A DNA stretch of 39,011 nt, taken from JAWKTT01 sp041398965 (GTDB lineage: Bacteria > Planctomycetota > Planctomycetia > Planctomycetales > Planctomycetaceae). The notes below the pieces were generated by a model. It saw only the letters and a list, made by a program, of their open reading frames with translations, searched no databases and was not told the origin of the DNA. The position numbers and the translations under genes are program-made. The stretch spans positions 1 to 39,011 of the forward strand of contig JAWKTT010000039.1 in the NCBI GenBank assembly GCA_041398965.1, read 5' to 3'. Every line of letters begins with the position of its first letter. Position 1 is the stretch's first letter. This document shows, one piece after another, positions 1 to 8,712 of this stretch.

Positions 1-2136
1 GACGCGCGCATTTGTCGCAATCAGGGAAGGGACGGAAATGGAAAGCGGTACTCCCGGCGACCAGACGATGTTGATCCCCTGAGCGTCGAGTTGTCCCCCT
101 TCCATCAGTGAACTGAAGACTTCCTGCATCGCTGGACTGGCGGTCACACAAGCGGTGTGCAACTCTCGATCGATCGGCACCGCCGTTGCTGAGACCTGCA
201 TGTTGAGCACCTTGCGCCCCCCGACCGTCCCAAGATGGGCCTCGGCTTGGAGGGCCGCGTCACCATGTCGTCCCGTCATCTCGGTGAAGTGCCAGACATC
301 GCGTTGCGCTGGGTCTGGCGAGAGCGGATCGACGGAGACTCGTCCGGAGAATCCCGTGATGGCATACGGAAAAAGTTGATAGTTCAGACTTGCGTCATGA
401 ACCACGCCATTGAGGGTCATCTTCATTTTCTCCCCCTCGATGCCCGTCTTGGTGAGCACAAGTTCGGCATCAGCCAAACCTCTCAACTGCATCCGTTCGA
501 GCGTGGTTCGCGCCCCTTGCTGTGACGGCAGTTTGAGTGCGGCAATGCTCTGTTCGTTAATGGGGAGATTTTGTCCCCGCAACACCAGCGACGCTTGAAC
601 GCGGGGTCCGGGGTCTCGAAACCAGCCCGCCGCGGTGCAAGTTTGTCCCGCACAAACGCCAGTTCCCGTGACCTGAAACAGGTCTCCCTCCTGCCACACC
701 TTTGCCTGCACTTGCGTCACCGGATACTGAAACGCCTCGGGGAGCACGGAACAATCGCGGGCGATGAACTCACGAAGTGTCAGCTTTGGAGCGGACTTCC
801 CATCATCAACATAACTGGCATCGATATCGAAGCGACCGGCAGGTTGCAGAGAATCATATAGCTTAAGCATGCCCACCGGCAGCAGGGATCGCATCTGCCG
901 ATCGAACGCAAGGTTCTTCGCCTGCATTAAGAAAGACGTTGTCCCCGGTTTCGTTCCTTGAGACGTCGACTGTGATACTCCTTGAGTCACACCTTGCATG
1001 GCCTCCGGAGGCTGACTCTGTGGGATGGTTCCGTCGAGAAACAGGTCGCTGTCTCCGTTTCTGGCGCGGACCTCCTTCAGCACGATCTGACTGTTATCAA
1101 CATAGACTTCTCCCGACAGGTTTTGCAGAGGGATCGGCAGCGCCGGGTTGTCGATGATGCCATCTTTGATTCGGGTCTGCACCTGGTACTGGACCCACGA
1201 ATCGGGTCCTTCACTGCTGACATGAAACGCGACCGCCACATTTGCACTCACGCCGAGTTGCGGAATCGTAAACAACGGCGAGGTTCCGACGCCGTTGGCA
1301 TGCGACATCCCGCCGAACTCGTCGATGGTCGCCGCTCCCACCGTCTGAATTGGCTTCGGTGGCAGACCTCCTGGGGCAGTGGAGTCTGAGCTTGACCTCC
1401 CTCGAGCAGTTGACTGGGCGATGAGATCAAACCGTGACTGAGCTTGCGGCGAGATGCCGGTCGCCAGTCCCACGAGTCGTCCCGCCTCGCGAAGTTCGGG
1501 ACAGATCCCCGCAACATGCCAGTACCCGTTGTTCAGATTGACACCCCCCTGAAACTCCAGCGAACCGACGACATCGAGAGCCGACTCTCCTCGGATCGAC
1601 AACTCCCGAAACCCGGTTGGGGTCACTTCAATATGAATCTGTTGAATCGCAAACTCTGTCGAGGGCAACATGTCATGAGCCGCCACTTGCAGGAAGAGCG
1701 TCCCTTGCTCCAGTTCGATCACGGGAATTGGATTGTCGCTTTGCGGAATGCGCGGGATGTTCTCCCAATTCCAGAAGCCATCCGGCCCCCTTTCGACCAG
1801 CACGCGAGGATGACGCAACACGACCTTTGTCGGAAACGCCTGTTGTTGATTCGTGATTAGACTTCGATCGAGATTGATCTCGATTTCCCGCAGATCAAGC
1901 AACGGCTCCGATCGACCCCGCACCCCAACAGCGACGTTTGTCAGGACGACCGTCGCATCATCCTTCAGCTCCGCCGAATCAAAGGTCACTTCCCACTCGG
2001 GGGCGAACAATTCCAACTGTTGCCGAATCGTCTGCCCGAGAATTTCGTGACGTCGCCCCCAGTACTCCTGGAACTTGTTCCAGCCGAGCACCCCCAGGAC
2101 CGCCGCAATCACCGTTGCGTATGCAAGAGTTTTCAT
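1..2136 (-). CDS. AsmA-like envelope protein (partial, runs off the left edge)
   Basis: The minus-strand frame from the ATG at 2136 stays open to base 1, giving 712 codons without a stop, so the C-terminus is missing. Residues 1-18 form one hydrophobic segment (start MKTLAYATVIAAVLGVLGW), followed by a long periplasmic-type region rich in short beta-strand patterns and repeated statements of the type 'basis vector/inner layer' seen in AsmA/TamB/YhdP-like proteins, for example a segment reading LLPVGMLKLYDSLQPAGRFD near the middle. AsmA-like proteins sit in the envelope and are linked to lipid transfer or outer-membrane assembly. Its ATG overlaps the stop of the upstream glycosyltransferase in an ATGA, so the two are probably translationally coupled. 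The family call rests on pattern and layout only; the exact subfamily is not known. Confidence 0.6.
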   Translation of the reverse strand, partial: MKTLAYATVIAAVLGVLGWNKFQEYWGRRHEILGQTIRQQLELFAPEWEVTFDSAELKDDATVVLTNVAVGVRGRSEPLLDLREIEINLDRSLITNQQQAFPTKVVLRHPRVLVERGPDGFWNWENIPRIPQSDNPIPVIELEQGTLFLQVAAHDMLPSTEFAIQQIHIEVTPTGFRELSIRGESALDVVGSLEFQGGVNLNNGYWHVAGICPELREAGRLVGLATGISPQAQSRFDLIAQSTARGRSSSDSTAPGGLPPKPIQTVGAATIDEFGGMSHANGVGTSPLFTIPQLGVSANVAVAFHVSSEGPDSWVQYQVQTRIKDGIIDNPALPIPLQNLSGEVYVDNSQIVLKEVRARNGDSDLFLDGTIPQSQPPEAMQGVTQGVSQSTSQGTKPGTTSFLMQAKNLAFDRQMRSLLPVGMLKLYDSLQPAGRFDIDASYVDDGKSAPKLTLREFIARDCSVLPEAFQYPVTQVQAKVWQEGDLFQVTGTGVCAGQTCTAAGWFRDPGPRVQASLVLRGQNLPINEQSIAALKLPSQQGARTTLERMQLRGLADAELVLTKTGIEGEKMKMTLNGVVHDASLNYQLFPYAITGFSGRVSVDPLSPDPAQRDVWHFTEMTGRHGDAALQAEAHLGTVGGRKVLNMQVSATAVPIDRELHTACVTASPAMQEVFSSLMEGGQLDAQGINIVWSPGVPLSISVPSLIATNARV

Positions 2137-3698
2137 GCGGTCACTCCTTCCACCGGAGAAACCGAAGCGCCGATGTCACCCCGTACCGGAGTCATCGACG
2201 GAGAGCCAAGTAGGGTCCCCTGTGCGGACCAACGAGAGCGTATCCACCTGAACACGGTCCGCACAGCGGACCCTACGTTGTTGCCGCTGTCACCCTTTGC
2301 AGAAGAGATCGCGGGAGCGGTTAACAAAGATGCCACCGTCATCGAGCCACTGCCATCGCACAGACCGGAACAGCAACCACGACACCAGTGTCGCAGTGAC
2401 ACAGCCGACAAAACCAGCATCGGGTACTCAGCCGGCAGCCGATATCGCAGCGAACTGACGAAAACCGCATGCAGGGCAGCGAAGTACACAATCGGACCGG
2501 CTGCGATCAACACTTTCCACAACTCACGTCGCATGAGCCATCCGCCGTGAATCGCCAACAACAGCATCGGGAGATAGAAAGTGGACAACACGATCGCCGG
2601 CAACGCTCCCTCGAACTGAGCCGCATTCGGCCACGGCTTCCAATATCGCCAAGACTTCAAAGCCGCCAACTCGACGACACGCCCCGGATGATTGCGGGCA
2701 AAATCGAAAGCAAGCTTCGAGTAGTGTTGGTTCATGTCGTACTCCGACATTCCCTGCCCCAGGACATCATCCCGATCAAAGAACCGCATATCGCTGTCCC
2801 CTGTCGCATCCGGGTTCCAACCGTCATACAAGCTCGGCCCCATCCAGAGTGACGTCAGGACAACTCTCCCACTCACCTGATAGTTACGAACTGTCCAAGG
2901 GAGCAATCCAAGCAATAACCCGAGGTGTATGAGAAGAGTGTCTCGCAAAGCTCGCCGGGGCGATCGCGAACTTAACAACAGGATTCCGCCAAAGGCGATA
3001 CCAGCCAACAACCAACTCGGTCGAAAGTAGACCGCGAGCGCAATCAACAGCCCGACAACGAGGGACTTCCCTGCCGTCGCAGAACAAACTTCTCCTCCCC
3101 CCCCTGCCCCATCATTTGTGTGGGTCTCGCTATTTTTGGTCGACAAGAGTCGATGTCGTTTCAGAAGATTTGAACCGGCAATCAAGCTGAAGGTCATGGT
3201 GGCCGCGAACGGAGTTTCGCTGAGGATCACCGGTGTAAACCCGACGAGAGCCGGAGAGACCGCTGCCAATGCAGCCGCCATCAGTCCAATCTTGTCGTCA
3301 CACAACTCCCGTCCGAGCCGCCAGACACCCCAGCAGGCAGTCGTTCCGACCAACGCCAGGAGTAGCCGCGCGGGCAACTTCTCGTCGCCGAACAAGGCCT
3401 GCGACATCGCCAGTATCAGGGGGAAGCCGGGCATTCGGAGAATACGACGAGGGGGAGTGTAGATCGCGTAGTCTTCCCCTTGAGCAAGCTTCTGCCCCAG
3501 TTCCCAATAACCGTTTGAGTCTCCCTCGATCAGGAACTGCCGCTGGAACCGGGTGTCGAGCATCCACTGTAATCCACAGGCCGCTCCGACTCTTAAGGCC
3601 AGCGCGAGCCCAAGCACAACCATCAGCCAACGGCGACAGTTTCGAGGGATCGCTCGCCCCTCCGTGAGTGCAGACTGCGATGAGCCAGTTCGATCCAT
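2133..3698 (-). CDS. GT39-type (ArnT/PMT-like) membrane glycosyltransferase
   Basis: A 521-residue protein with about ten hydrophobic segments. After the first membrane helix there is an acidic loop motif EGDSNGYWELG and then RMPGFPLILA, the typical N-terminal signature of GT-C fold glycosyltransferases of the dolichyl-phosphate-mannose mannosyltransferase/ArnT type, which transfer sugars from polyprenyl-phosphate donors outside the inner membrane. I chose the ATG at 3698 because AGGG lies 7 bases upstream; a GTG at 3722 would add eight residues. The last ~85 residues are not membrane-like, and part of them is encoded by a palindromic repeat (2210-2276), so the C-terminus seems to have been extended or replaced by repeat sequence. 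The stop overlaps the start of the AsmA-like gene by four bases. Acceptor and donor are unknown. Confidence 0.8.
   Translation of the reverse strand: MDRTGSSQSALTEGRAIPRNCRRWLMVVLGLALALRVGAACGLQWMLDTRFQRQFLIEGDSNGYWELGQKLAQGEDYAIYTPPRRILRMPGFPLILAMSQALFGDEKLPARLLLALVGTTACWGVWRLGRELCDDKIGLMAAALAAVSPALVGFTPVILSETPFAATMTFSLIAGSNLLKRHRLLSTKNSETHTNDGAGGGGEVCSATAGKSLVVGLLIALAVYFRPSWLLAGIAFGGILLLSSRSPRRALRDTLLIHLGLLLGLLPWTVRNYQVSGRVVLTSLWMGPSLYDGWNPDATGDSDMRFFDRDDVLGQGMSEYDMNQHYSKLAFDFARNHPGRVVELAALKSWRYWKPWPNAAQFEGALPAIVLSTFYLPMLLLAIHGGWLMRRELWKVLIAAGPIVYFAALHAVFVSSLRYRLPAEYPMLVLSAVSLRHWCRGCCSGLCDGSGSMTVASLLTAPAISSAKGDSGNNVGSAVRTVFRWIRSRWSAQGTLLGSPSMTPVRGDIGASVSPVEGVTA
2210..2276. repeat. Palindromic repeat element inside the 3' end of the glycosyltransferase gene
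   Basis: Two 21-base arms, 2210-2230 and 2256-2276, are reverse complements with one mismatch (GTAGGGTCC[C/G]CTGTGCGGACC), separated by a 25-base loop. The size and shape fit short dispersed palindromic (REP/MITE-like) elements. It is read in frame as coding sequence at the C-terminus of the glycosyltransferase. Confidence 0.8.
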
Positions 3699-3916
3699 CT
3701 CATACCCTAATCGCCGGCACACGCTTCCTTACGTGCTCGCCGCCTGGAGATGGTACGACCGAACCACAAACAGGGTCAACGGGAATCCCACCTCCCAAGC
3801 CCCGGACATCCCAAACCCCCAGAAGTCACATCAGCAACATTTGACACTTCTAATCGCTTGGTTGATGCGACAAAAGTGAAGCGACAACTCTCCGCCCTGG
3901 CAACTCCGCAACGCGG

Positions 3917-5248
3917 TTAGTCTCCAATACAGTAGAGGGCTTTGTCGGAGCGAATCAGCAGACGATTGCCAGTAACAGCCGGGGTCGAGTCGAACTGTCC
4001 GCCGTCGCGAAGGTCGTTTGTGTCGACAAGTTGGTAGTCGGGAGTCGCGGCGACGACGAACATCTTCCCCGAGCGGGTCATGTAGTAGACACGACCGTCT
4101 GCCAACACCGAAGAGGCGTACGACTGGCCTCCCCGTTCCATACGCTTCTCGTAGACGAGTTCTCCCGAATCCGCTTTCGCACAGTATACGATGCCGAGAT
4201 TGTCGTGCATCCAATAGAGGTGCCCATCATGATACACCGGCGAGCTAACATTCGACCCCTTGTTACTCGTCCAGAGTCTATGTGACTTCGTGACATCGCC
4301 CCGTCCACCAGTTCTGACAGCTAGCGAGGCCACCCCAGAACGACCTCCGAGGTAATACACAACCCCATCCTTCGCCACGCCGCAAGGGACCATGTACCAC
4401 GTAATATCGCTATTGCAGGTCCAAAGCGCCTTGCCACTTTGCGGATCGAAGCCGAGCACTTTGCCTTGTATCGCCACCACCAGTTCCTCCGCTCCCTCTG
4501 CGGTCTTCACGATAATCGGCGTATTCCAGGACTCCTTGATTCCCCCTGCCCGCCAGCGCTCCACACCTGTCTTTCGGTCGAGGGCAATCAGTGATTCACT
4601 TTCGACACTGGCGTTGATGATGACAAGATCACCATACAGTAATGGGGATGCTGCGGTCCCCCAGCCGTGCGTCTTCGAGCCGACATCAGCCTGCCAGAGT
4701 TGGTCACCGTCATGGTTCCAGGCGAAGACACCCGATTTGCCGAAGAAGGTGTACACTCGCTCGCTGTCAGCCGCCGGAGTGTTGGCGGCGTATCCATGAT
4801 CGCGAATTCGTTCCTCTTCTGGCAACTTGGCCGCGACCGACTTTTGCCACAAGATGTTGCCGTTCTCCCGATTCAGACAAAGAAGATGCCGCTGCAACTT
4901 ATCGAGGCTCCCCTCCGGTTCTCCCGGGACGAGATACCCCGTGTAACTGGTGAGATAGATGTGATCTCCCAGCACAATCGGACTCGAAGCTCCCGCCCCC
5001 GGCAGCGCTGTTTTCCAAACGACATTCTCACTCGAACTCCACTTGGCAGGAATCGCTGCATGGTTTGCGACTCCCATCGCCTCGACCCCGCGAAAGCCGG
5101 GCCAGTCGGTCGCCGCAGAGGTGGGTATCGCGGTAACGTCGGAACTCGTTACTGGCCTAGCGACGTCTGCCCCATCCGCACACCCGAAGCTCAACAGCAA
5201 CAATCCCGACGCAAACAGCACTCGACAACTCATCTCCAACCCGAACAT
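3917..5248 (-). CDS. PQQ-like beta-propeller repeat protein, exported
   Basis: A 443-residue protein starting at ATG 5248, which has GGGAG seven bases upstream; a TTG at 5284 and an ATG at 5233 are alternatives. A hydrophobic export signal (MSCRVLFASGLLLLSFGC) ends in a cysteine that could be lipidated, although the lipobox is not canonical. The mature part opens with DWPGFRGVEAMGV and contains several blades with the pattern 'G..YL.......G...W', such as LYCLNREN-like, LIALDRKTGVERWRAGG and GFDPQSGKALWTCNSD, which are typical of PQQ-like (BamB/quinoprotein-type) propellers. Such proteins are abundant in planctomycetes, usually without proof that they bind PQQ. It stands alone, 218 bases beyond the glycosyltransferase start and on the same strand. 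The substrate or partner is unknown. Confidence 0.85.
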   Translation of the reverse strand: MFGLEMSCRVLFASGLLLLSFGCADGADVARPVTSSDVTAIPTSAATDWPGFRGVEAMGVANHAAIPAKWSSSENVVWKTALPGAGASSPIVLGDHIYLTSYTGYLVPGEPEGSLDKLQRHLLCLNRENGNILWQKSVAAKLPEEERIRDHGYAANTPAADSERVYTFFGKSGVFAWNHDGDQLWQADVGSKTHGWGTAASPLLYGDLVIINASVESESLIALDRKTGVERWRAGGIKESWNTPIIVKTAEGAEELVVAIQGKVLGFDPQSGKALWTCNSDITWYMVPCGVAKDGVVYYLGGRSGVASLAVRTGGRGDVTKSHRLWTSNKGSNVSSPVYHDGHLYWMHDNLGIVYCAKADSGELVYEKRMERGGQSYASSVLADGRVYYMTRSGKMFVVAATPDYQLVDTNDLRDGGQFDSTPAVTGNRLLIRSDKALYCIGD

Positions 5249-5391
5249 GAACACGCTCCCCAACAGAGTCAACAAGGTATCCAACGAAATTCGTACGAGT
5301 CATGCTACGAACTTCTTCTGACGTTTCCTATAGCCTCGATGGAAGAATGCTGCGACAGTGGACGATGGACGTTGCGGGTTGATGGGAGCGC

Positions 5392-5434
5392 AAAAAAAGA
5401 AAGAGGGCTCCCGTGTTGACACAGGAACCCTCTT
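5392..5434 (-). terminator. Rho-independent terminator of the small repeat lipoprotein gene
   Basis: An 11-base stem (5401-5411 with 5424-5434, one mismatch) is followed on the minus strand by a pyrimidine run with seven Ts in a row. It lies 31 bases after the stop codon of the lipoprotein gene. Confidence 0.85.
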
Positions 5435-5465
5435 GGAGAGTGCGAGAACGAGTTCTCAACTCAAA

Positions 5466-5765
5466 CTACTTGGCAGCTTCTTCGGTGACAGCTTCCTTGA
5501 CAGCTTCAGCCCCTTCGGCGGCAGCTTCCTTGACGGCTTCAGTCCCTTCGGCGGCAGCTTCCTTAACAGCTTCAGCACCTTCGGTGCCAGCTTCCTTAAC
5601 GGCTTCCGTTGCGTCCTTTACAGCTTCACCAGCTTCGGTCTTGGCAGCTTCACCAGCTTCCTTGACAGCTTCGGTGGTATTCGGAGCGACTTCCTGGGCC
5701 TTTTCGCAGCCAGTGCCGAAAGCGACCATACCGAACAGAGCCATGCAGATTGCGAACTTCTTCAT
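5466..5765 (-). CDS. Small lipoprotein of 11-residue (LEA-like) repeats
   Basis: A 99-residue protein beginning at ATG 5765, with AGGAA eight bases upstream. Residues 1-19 are a signal peptide ending in VAFGTGC, so Cys20 is a probable lipidation site. Residues 54-97 are four successive 11-residue units of the form EAVKEA(A/G)xEGx, and a fifth, imperfect unit lies near residue 32. Eleven-residue, Ala/Glu/Lys-rich periodicity is the hallmark of amphipathic helices in LEA group 3-type proteins and hendecad coiled coils. The longer open frame back to 6203 crosses a repeat-rich gap and is not credible as coding. A strong terminator follows, which together with the short size suggests a monocistronic, well-expressed envelope or stress protein. 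This role is inferred; no enzyme motif is visible. Confidence 0.8.
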   Translation of the reverse strand: MKKFAICMALFGMVAFGTGCEKAQEVAPNTTEAVKEAGEAAKTEAGEAVKDATEAVKEAGTEGAEAVKEAAAEGTEAVKEAAAEGAEAVKEAVTEEAAK

Positions 5766-6010
5766 TGTGATATTCCTAAAAGCATCAATTGTCTTAAATG
5801 AGTCCGCCCCAACAGCGACCCTCCTCCCCAGATGATCCCGAGGAGCCGGCGGATATTCCCACAATCTTTCGGAATCACAATCTTTTTGACTCTTTTCAAC
5901 TCTCAATTCTTTCAAACTCCTGTCATCCGTGCGGATTAGGGGGTCTGGAGTGTTCAGGAGAGCAGTCTCCTCAAACGAAAAGCGGCACGGCGCAAGCCGT
6001 CCGGTAGCCA

Positions 6011-6451
6011 GCCAGTCTCGGTTTGCATCTTGATGGATGCGTGTCGAACACTCACCGGAGGGAAAAAGTCGCCAATTGCGGGATAGCTCATCTATTCGCG
6101 GAGAACAAGTTTGGCAGGGAACGCGGTGATGTTCGCGAAACAACAGGGGCAACGCCCCGGAACATTGTCTAGCCCAGTTCGCAGGACTGGGGAACGAGAA
6201 CAAAGGACCACCCCAAGGGCTGAAGGCCCGAGCCGTTGGCGCGGTCGAGAAGTCAACTTGCCGAGCCTTTGGCCCTCAAGTTCACGTCCGATCACGAAAC
6301 CCAGTCCGATGGACTGGGCTAGACAAACTGCTGGGCCTTTGGCCCGTCTCTCCCAGTTGCTGGGAAATGGACCACCCCGAATTCGGCACTGCACCCGCCA
6401 GAAAGTCACGGATTGCATCTTGATGGAGCGTGCCGAACACTCACCGGAGGG
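6011..6451. repeat. Direct repeat pair (about 40-50 bases) flanking a 350-base insert
   Basis: The sequence TTGCATCTTGATGGA...CGAACACTCACCGGAGGG occurs at 6023-6062 and again at 6413-6451, differing by one substitution and one single-base deletion. Weaker similarity extends about ten bases to the left of each copy. The 350 bases between them hold the palindromic arms listed separately. Confidence 0.85.
6166..6325. repeat. Inverted repeat with 27-base palindromic arms
   Basis: Arms 6166-6192 and 6299-6325 are reverse complements at 22 of 27 positions. Each arm is itself a small palindrome built on CCCAGT..ACTGGG. Between and just beyond them are GGGCTGAAGGCCC- and GGGCCTTTGGCCC-type palindromes. 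This nested structure fits a non-coding dispersed repeat or MITE-like element. No transposase is present. Confidence 0.7.
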
Positions 6452-6643
6452 CTGGCGCCCTTCCGCGACTATTGACAGCATTTCAGCTGACAATCGCGCG
6501 TAGAAAGAGCGGTTTCGCCCCAAAACGACCGAAAGCCGGCCCGATGGTTCGGGTCGGCTCTCGGAAATGTCTTGCGGTGAAACGTCGCTAAGTGGCGGGT
6601 CTTTAGGAACCCCAACACCCTTTTCGACACAACGCCATTGCCA

Positions 6644-7147
6644 CTAAGACTTTGCAGCAGACAGGGCCGCGTCATAGTTGGGGTGATCCGCGATCTCGGC
6701 CACGTATTCGACATGCTTCAGCGTTCCAGCCGCATCAACAACGAAGATGGCTCGGGTCAGACAGCGGTCAAGTGGACCTCCTTGAATCAGTACGCCGTAG
6801 GCTTCTCCCATCGCTGCGGTGCGGTGGTCGCTGAGACACGAGACCTTGTCGACCCCCTCAGCTCCGCACCACCGCTTCTGACCGAAAGGGAGATCGGTAC
6901 TGACGACCAGAATGTCGACCCCATCAAGCTTGGCGGCTTCATCGTTGAAACGCTTGGTCTCGGCATGACATGTCCCGGTGTCGAGAGACGGGAGCGTCGC
7001 GATGATGCGGGTCTTCCCTGCCGACGACGCCAACGTCACCTCTTCCAGGCTGTTATTCTGCAAAGCAAATTCCGGGGCTTTCCCCCCAACTTTCAACTCG
7101 GCTCCCTTCAGGGTCACCGGATTTCCCTTGAGTGTGACATTCGCCAT
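6644..7147 (-). CDS. tpx: Thiol peroxidase (atypical 2-Cys peroxiredoxin)
   Basis: A 167-residue protein, the usual length for Tpx, reduces hydrogen and alkyl peroxides with electrons from thioredoxin in the cytoplasm. The start MANVTLKGNPVTLKG and the active-site segment PSLDTGTCHAETKRFN place the peroxidatic cysteine at Cys60, and KRWCGAEG gives the resolving cysteine Cys94; these correspond to Cys61 and Cys95 of E. coli Tpx. A third cysteine, Cys104 (VSCLSDHR), is not a standard catalytic residue. The frame continues upstream to 7609, but that extension has no Tpx similarity and crosses a broken receiver-like gene, so the ATG at 7147 is the start. No obvious redox operator was seen upstream. 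Confidence 0.95.
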   Translation of the reverse strand: MANVTLKGNPVTLKGAELKVGGKAPEFALQNNSLEEVTLASSAGKTRIIATLPSLDTGTCHAETKRFNDEAAKLDGVDILVVSTDLPFGQKRWCGAEGVDKVSCLSDHRTAAMGEAYGVLIQGGPLDRCLTRAIFVVDAAGTLKHVEYVAEIADHPNYDAALSAAKS

Positions 7148-7254
7148 GTTCGTTGCTCCCAGATGTGAACCGCTGTTTGCGGCATGGTGGTAATGATTGA
7201 TGCAGACTCCCTGCATCCGCCGGGAGTATGACCCGTCACACACAGGTTGCCAAC

Positions 7255-7560
7255 TCACTGACCCGACGGTTCCGACTCGGTTTTCGATTCGAGAAACCGA
7301 CCCAGCAACTCGGTCGTCGCCGCAGAGGTCAAGTTCGCCTTCCCAAATCCTTGCACTCCCCCCACCTCCACGCAGCGTGCCTGTGCATCGGCATAGTTCG
7401 ACACGAGCATCAGTGGGACGGCACACGACTCGCCGGCCCAGCGGCGAATGAGATCGATCCCATCCGCTCCATCCCGATCGAAGACCTGACCACCAACACC
7501 AACCGAGGACGTCGGCAAGCAATCGACGGGCGGTCAGATTCATCACCACGCCACAACCTC
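7255..7560 (-). pseudogene. Frameshifted remnant of a response-regulator receiver domain
   Basis: One minus-strand frame ending at 7255 reads VFDRDGADGIDLIRRW, then PLMLVSNYADAQARC and GGVQGFGKANL. This resembles the second half of a CheY-like receiver: the region after the phospho-acceptor, the switch serine in 'VSNY' and the conserved lysine in 'FGK'. The matching N-terminal helix, VVMNLTARRLLADVLG, lies just upstream but in a different frame. The N-terminal acidic pocket and a clean start are not visible in any single frame. I therefore read it as a broken gene, or as an intact gene hit by sequence errors; the remnant ends 107 bases before the tpx start. The receiver assignment is from motif resemblance only. 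Confidence 0.45.
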
Positions 7561-7779
7561 GACTCCCCAGGTTGTCGATGCGAGATCGCCCCGTGATCAA
7601 ACTCCACATTGCCCAAGACTCAATACCGCATTTTCGTCATCCTGCATGTCCACATAAACGAATCAACGGAAGACCGAAAACCTTCCGGAGCCGCATGATG
7701 AGCCGGTAACAACGACCGCCGTCGAAAGCCGGACAATCCAAGCCGAGCAACTCATGATCGAAGGACATGTCTCTGAATG

Positions 7780-8712
7780 CTGACGGGGCGTCGAGCACCA
7801 GACCAGCGGGAGCGGGTCAACCGGAGTAAGCAATTGGGCCGCTGGCCGGTGAACGGTTGAAATAAGAGCCCGGAACTTCAACTCCATGGGCGTACTGAGC
7901 CGGGAGTTGATATGGCTGACCCGCTGGTCGCATCGCGGGGGGATCATAGCCCGAGTCTGGATGTCGTCATCGGGGATGAATTGGACAGCGACGATCGCTC
8001 CCACTGTACGGATACGGCTCCGGCTGACTGATCTGCTGGCCCGTCCCTGACCGTAGTCGTTAGATACGTCCTGACACTCTGCTGCGAACCGTATTGGGGA
8101 GTCGCAGAAGGTGTCATGTTCAAGCGAGGATGTTGCTAAACTGGCCAGGTGTTAAAGTCTGAGCCTGATTTGGCTTCCAGTCCCTTGGTCCCCCAGCCCC
8201 TCCTGCGAAGGAATTGAGTTTGCCGAGGCGCCATCGGCGGTGGCTCGGTCATGGGAACTGGAGCTTGTCGGCCGCGCTGCGGTGGCGATACCAGCCGATG
8301 GCGTCGGGATGAAGTTTGCTGGCATCGTCCCTTGGGATTGCTGAAGACGGGCGTTCATCTGGGCGTCGAACTGAGCACGCTGCGTGTCGTAGGAACTGAG
8401 TTGATTCACGGGGGGGGCGGACATCGGAGGCGAGTTAGTTGACTGCGTCCCAAAACCGCGAGCCCGGCGAGTATTGCTCGGGAGCACCGTTGACCCCGCC
8501 GTTCCACGAACCTGGATTCGAGGTATCAAGCGGCCGCTGATCGGTCGGCAAGTATCTCGAAGGTGACGCAAATTGTCCCCCATTCAAATGCGAATTGCTT
8601 CCCGGAAATCCGCTCCACCTGCTTGAGCACCGGGAACATCGCCCGGACCGGTCTCCTCATCGCTGCCGCAGTTGCCGCCCGGTGTTCACCTGTACCGGGC
8701 TGTTCCCCTGAG
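7780..8712 (-). pseudogene. Degenerate continuation of the TPR lipoprotein gene (frameshifts and stops)
   Basis: After the TPR lipoprotein stop at 8713, Pro/Gln/Ser/Asn-rich coding-like sequence of the same style continues downstream but hops between frames. Examples are NSPVQVNTGRQLRQR (about 8650-8700), FASPSRYLPTDQRPLD (about 8530-8580), SYDTQRAQFDAQMNARLQQ (about 8330-8390), QPEPYPYSG (about 8000-8030) and PGSYFNRSPASGPIAYSG (about 7820-7875). At least four frame changes or in-frame stops are needed to join these pieces. The simplest reading is that the gene once encoded a longer disordered tail that is decaying; clustered indel errors in the assembly would look the same. Confidence 0.45.

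Larger units (their letters stand above)
5766..6643. other. Repeat-rich intergenic region
   Basis: About 880 bases without a credible gene between the lipoprotein start and the thiol peroxidase stop. The first ~150 bases probably hold the lipoprotein promoter; on the minus strand TTGTGA and GAATAT boxes lie roughly 16-17 bases apart near 5860-5885, which is only a weak match. The rest contains a direct repeat pair and nested palindromes described separately. Overlapping open frames here are short and unlike any protein family I recognise. Confidence 0.7.

Noticed and set aside
5358..5801. Plus-strand frame with repeated FGGSFL units
   Set aside because: Antisense of the 33-base repeats encoding the lipoprotein; no start signal, and it crosses the lipoprotein terminator.
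7148..7609. N-terminal extension of thiol peroxidase
   Set aside because: The frame is open but unrelated to Tpx and crosses the receiver-domain remnant; the ATG at 7147 gives the standard length.
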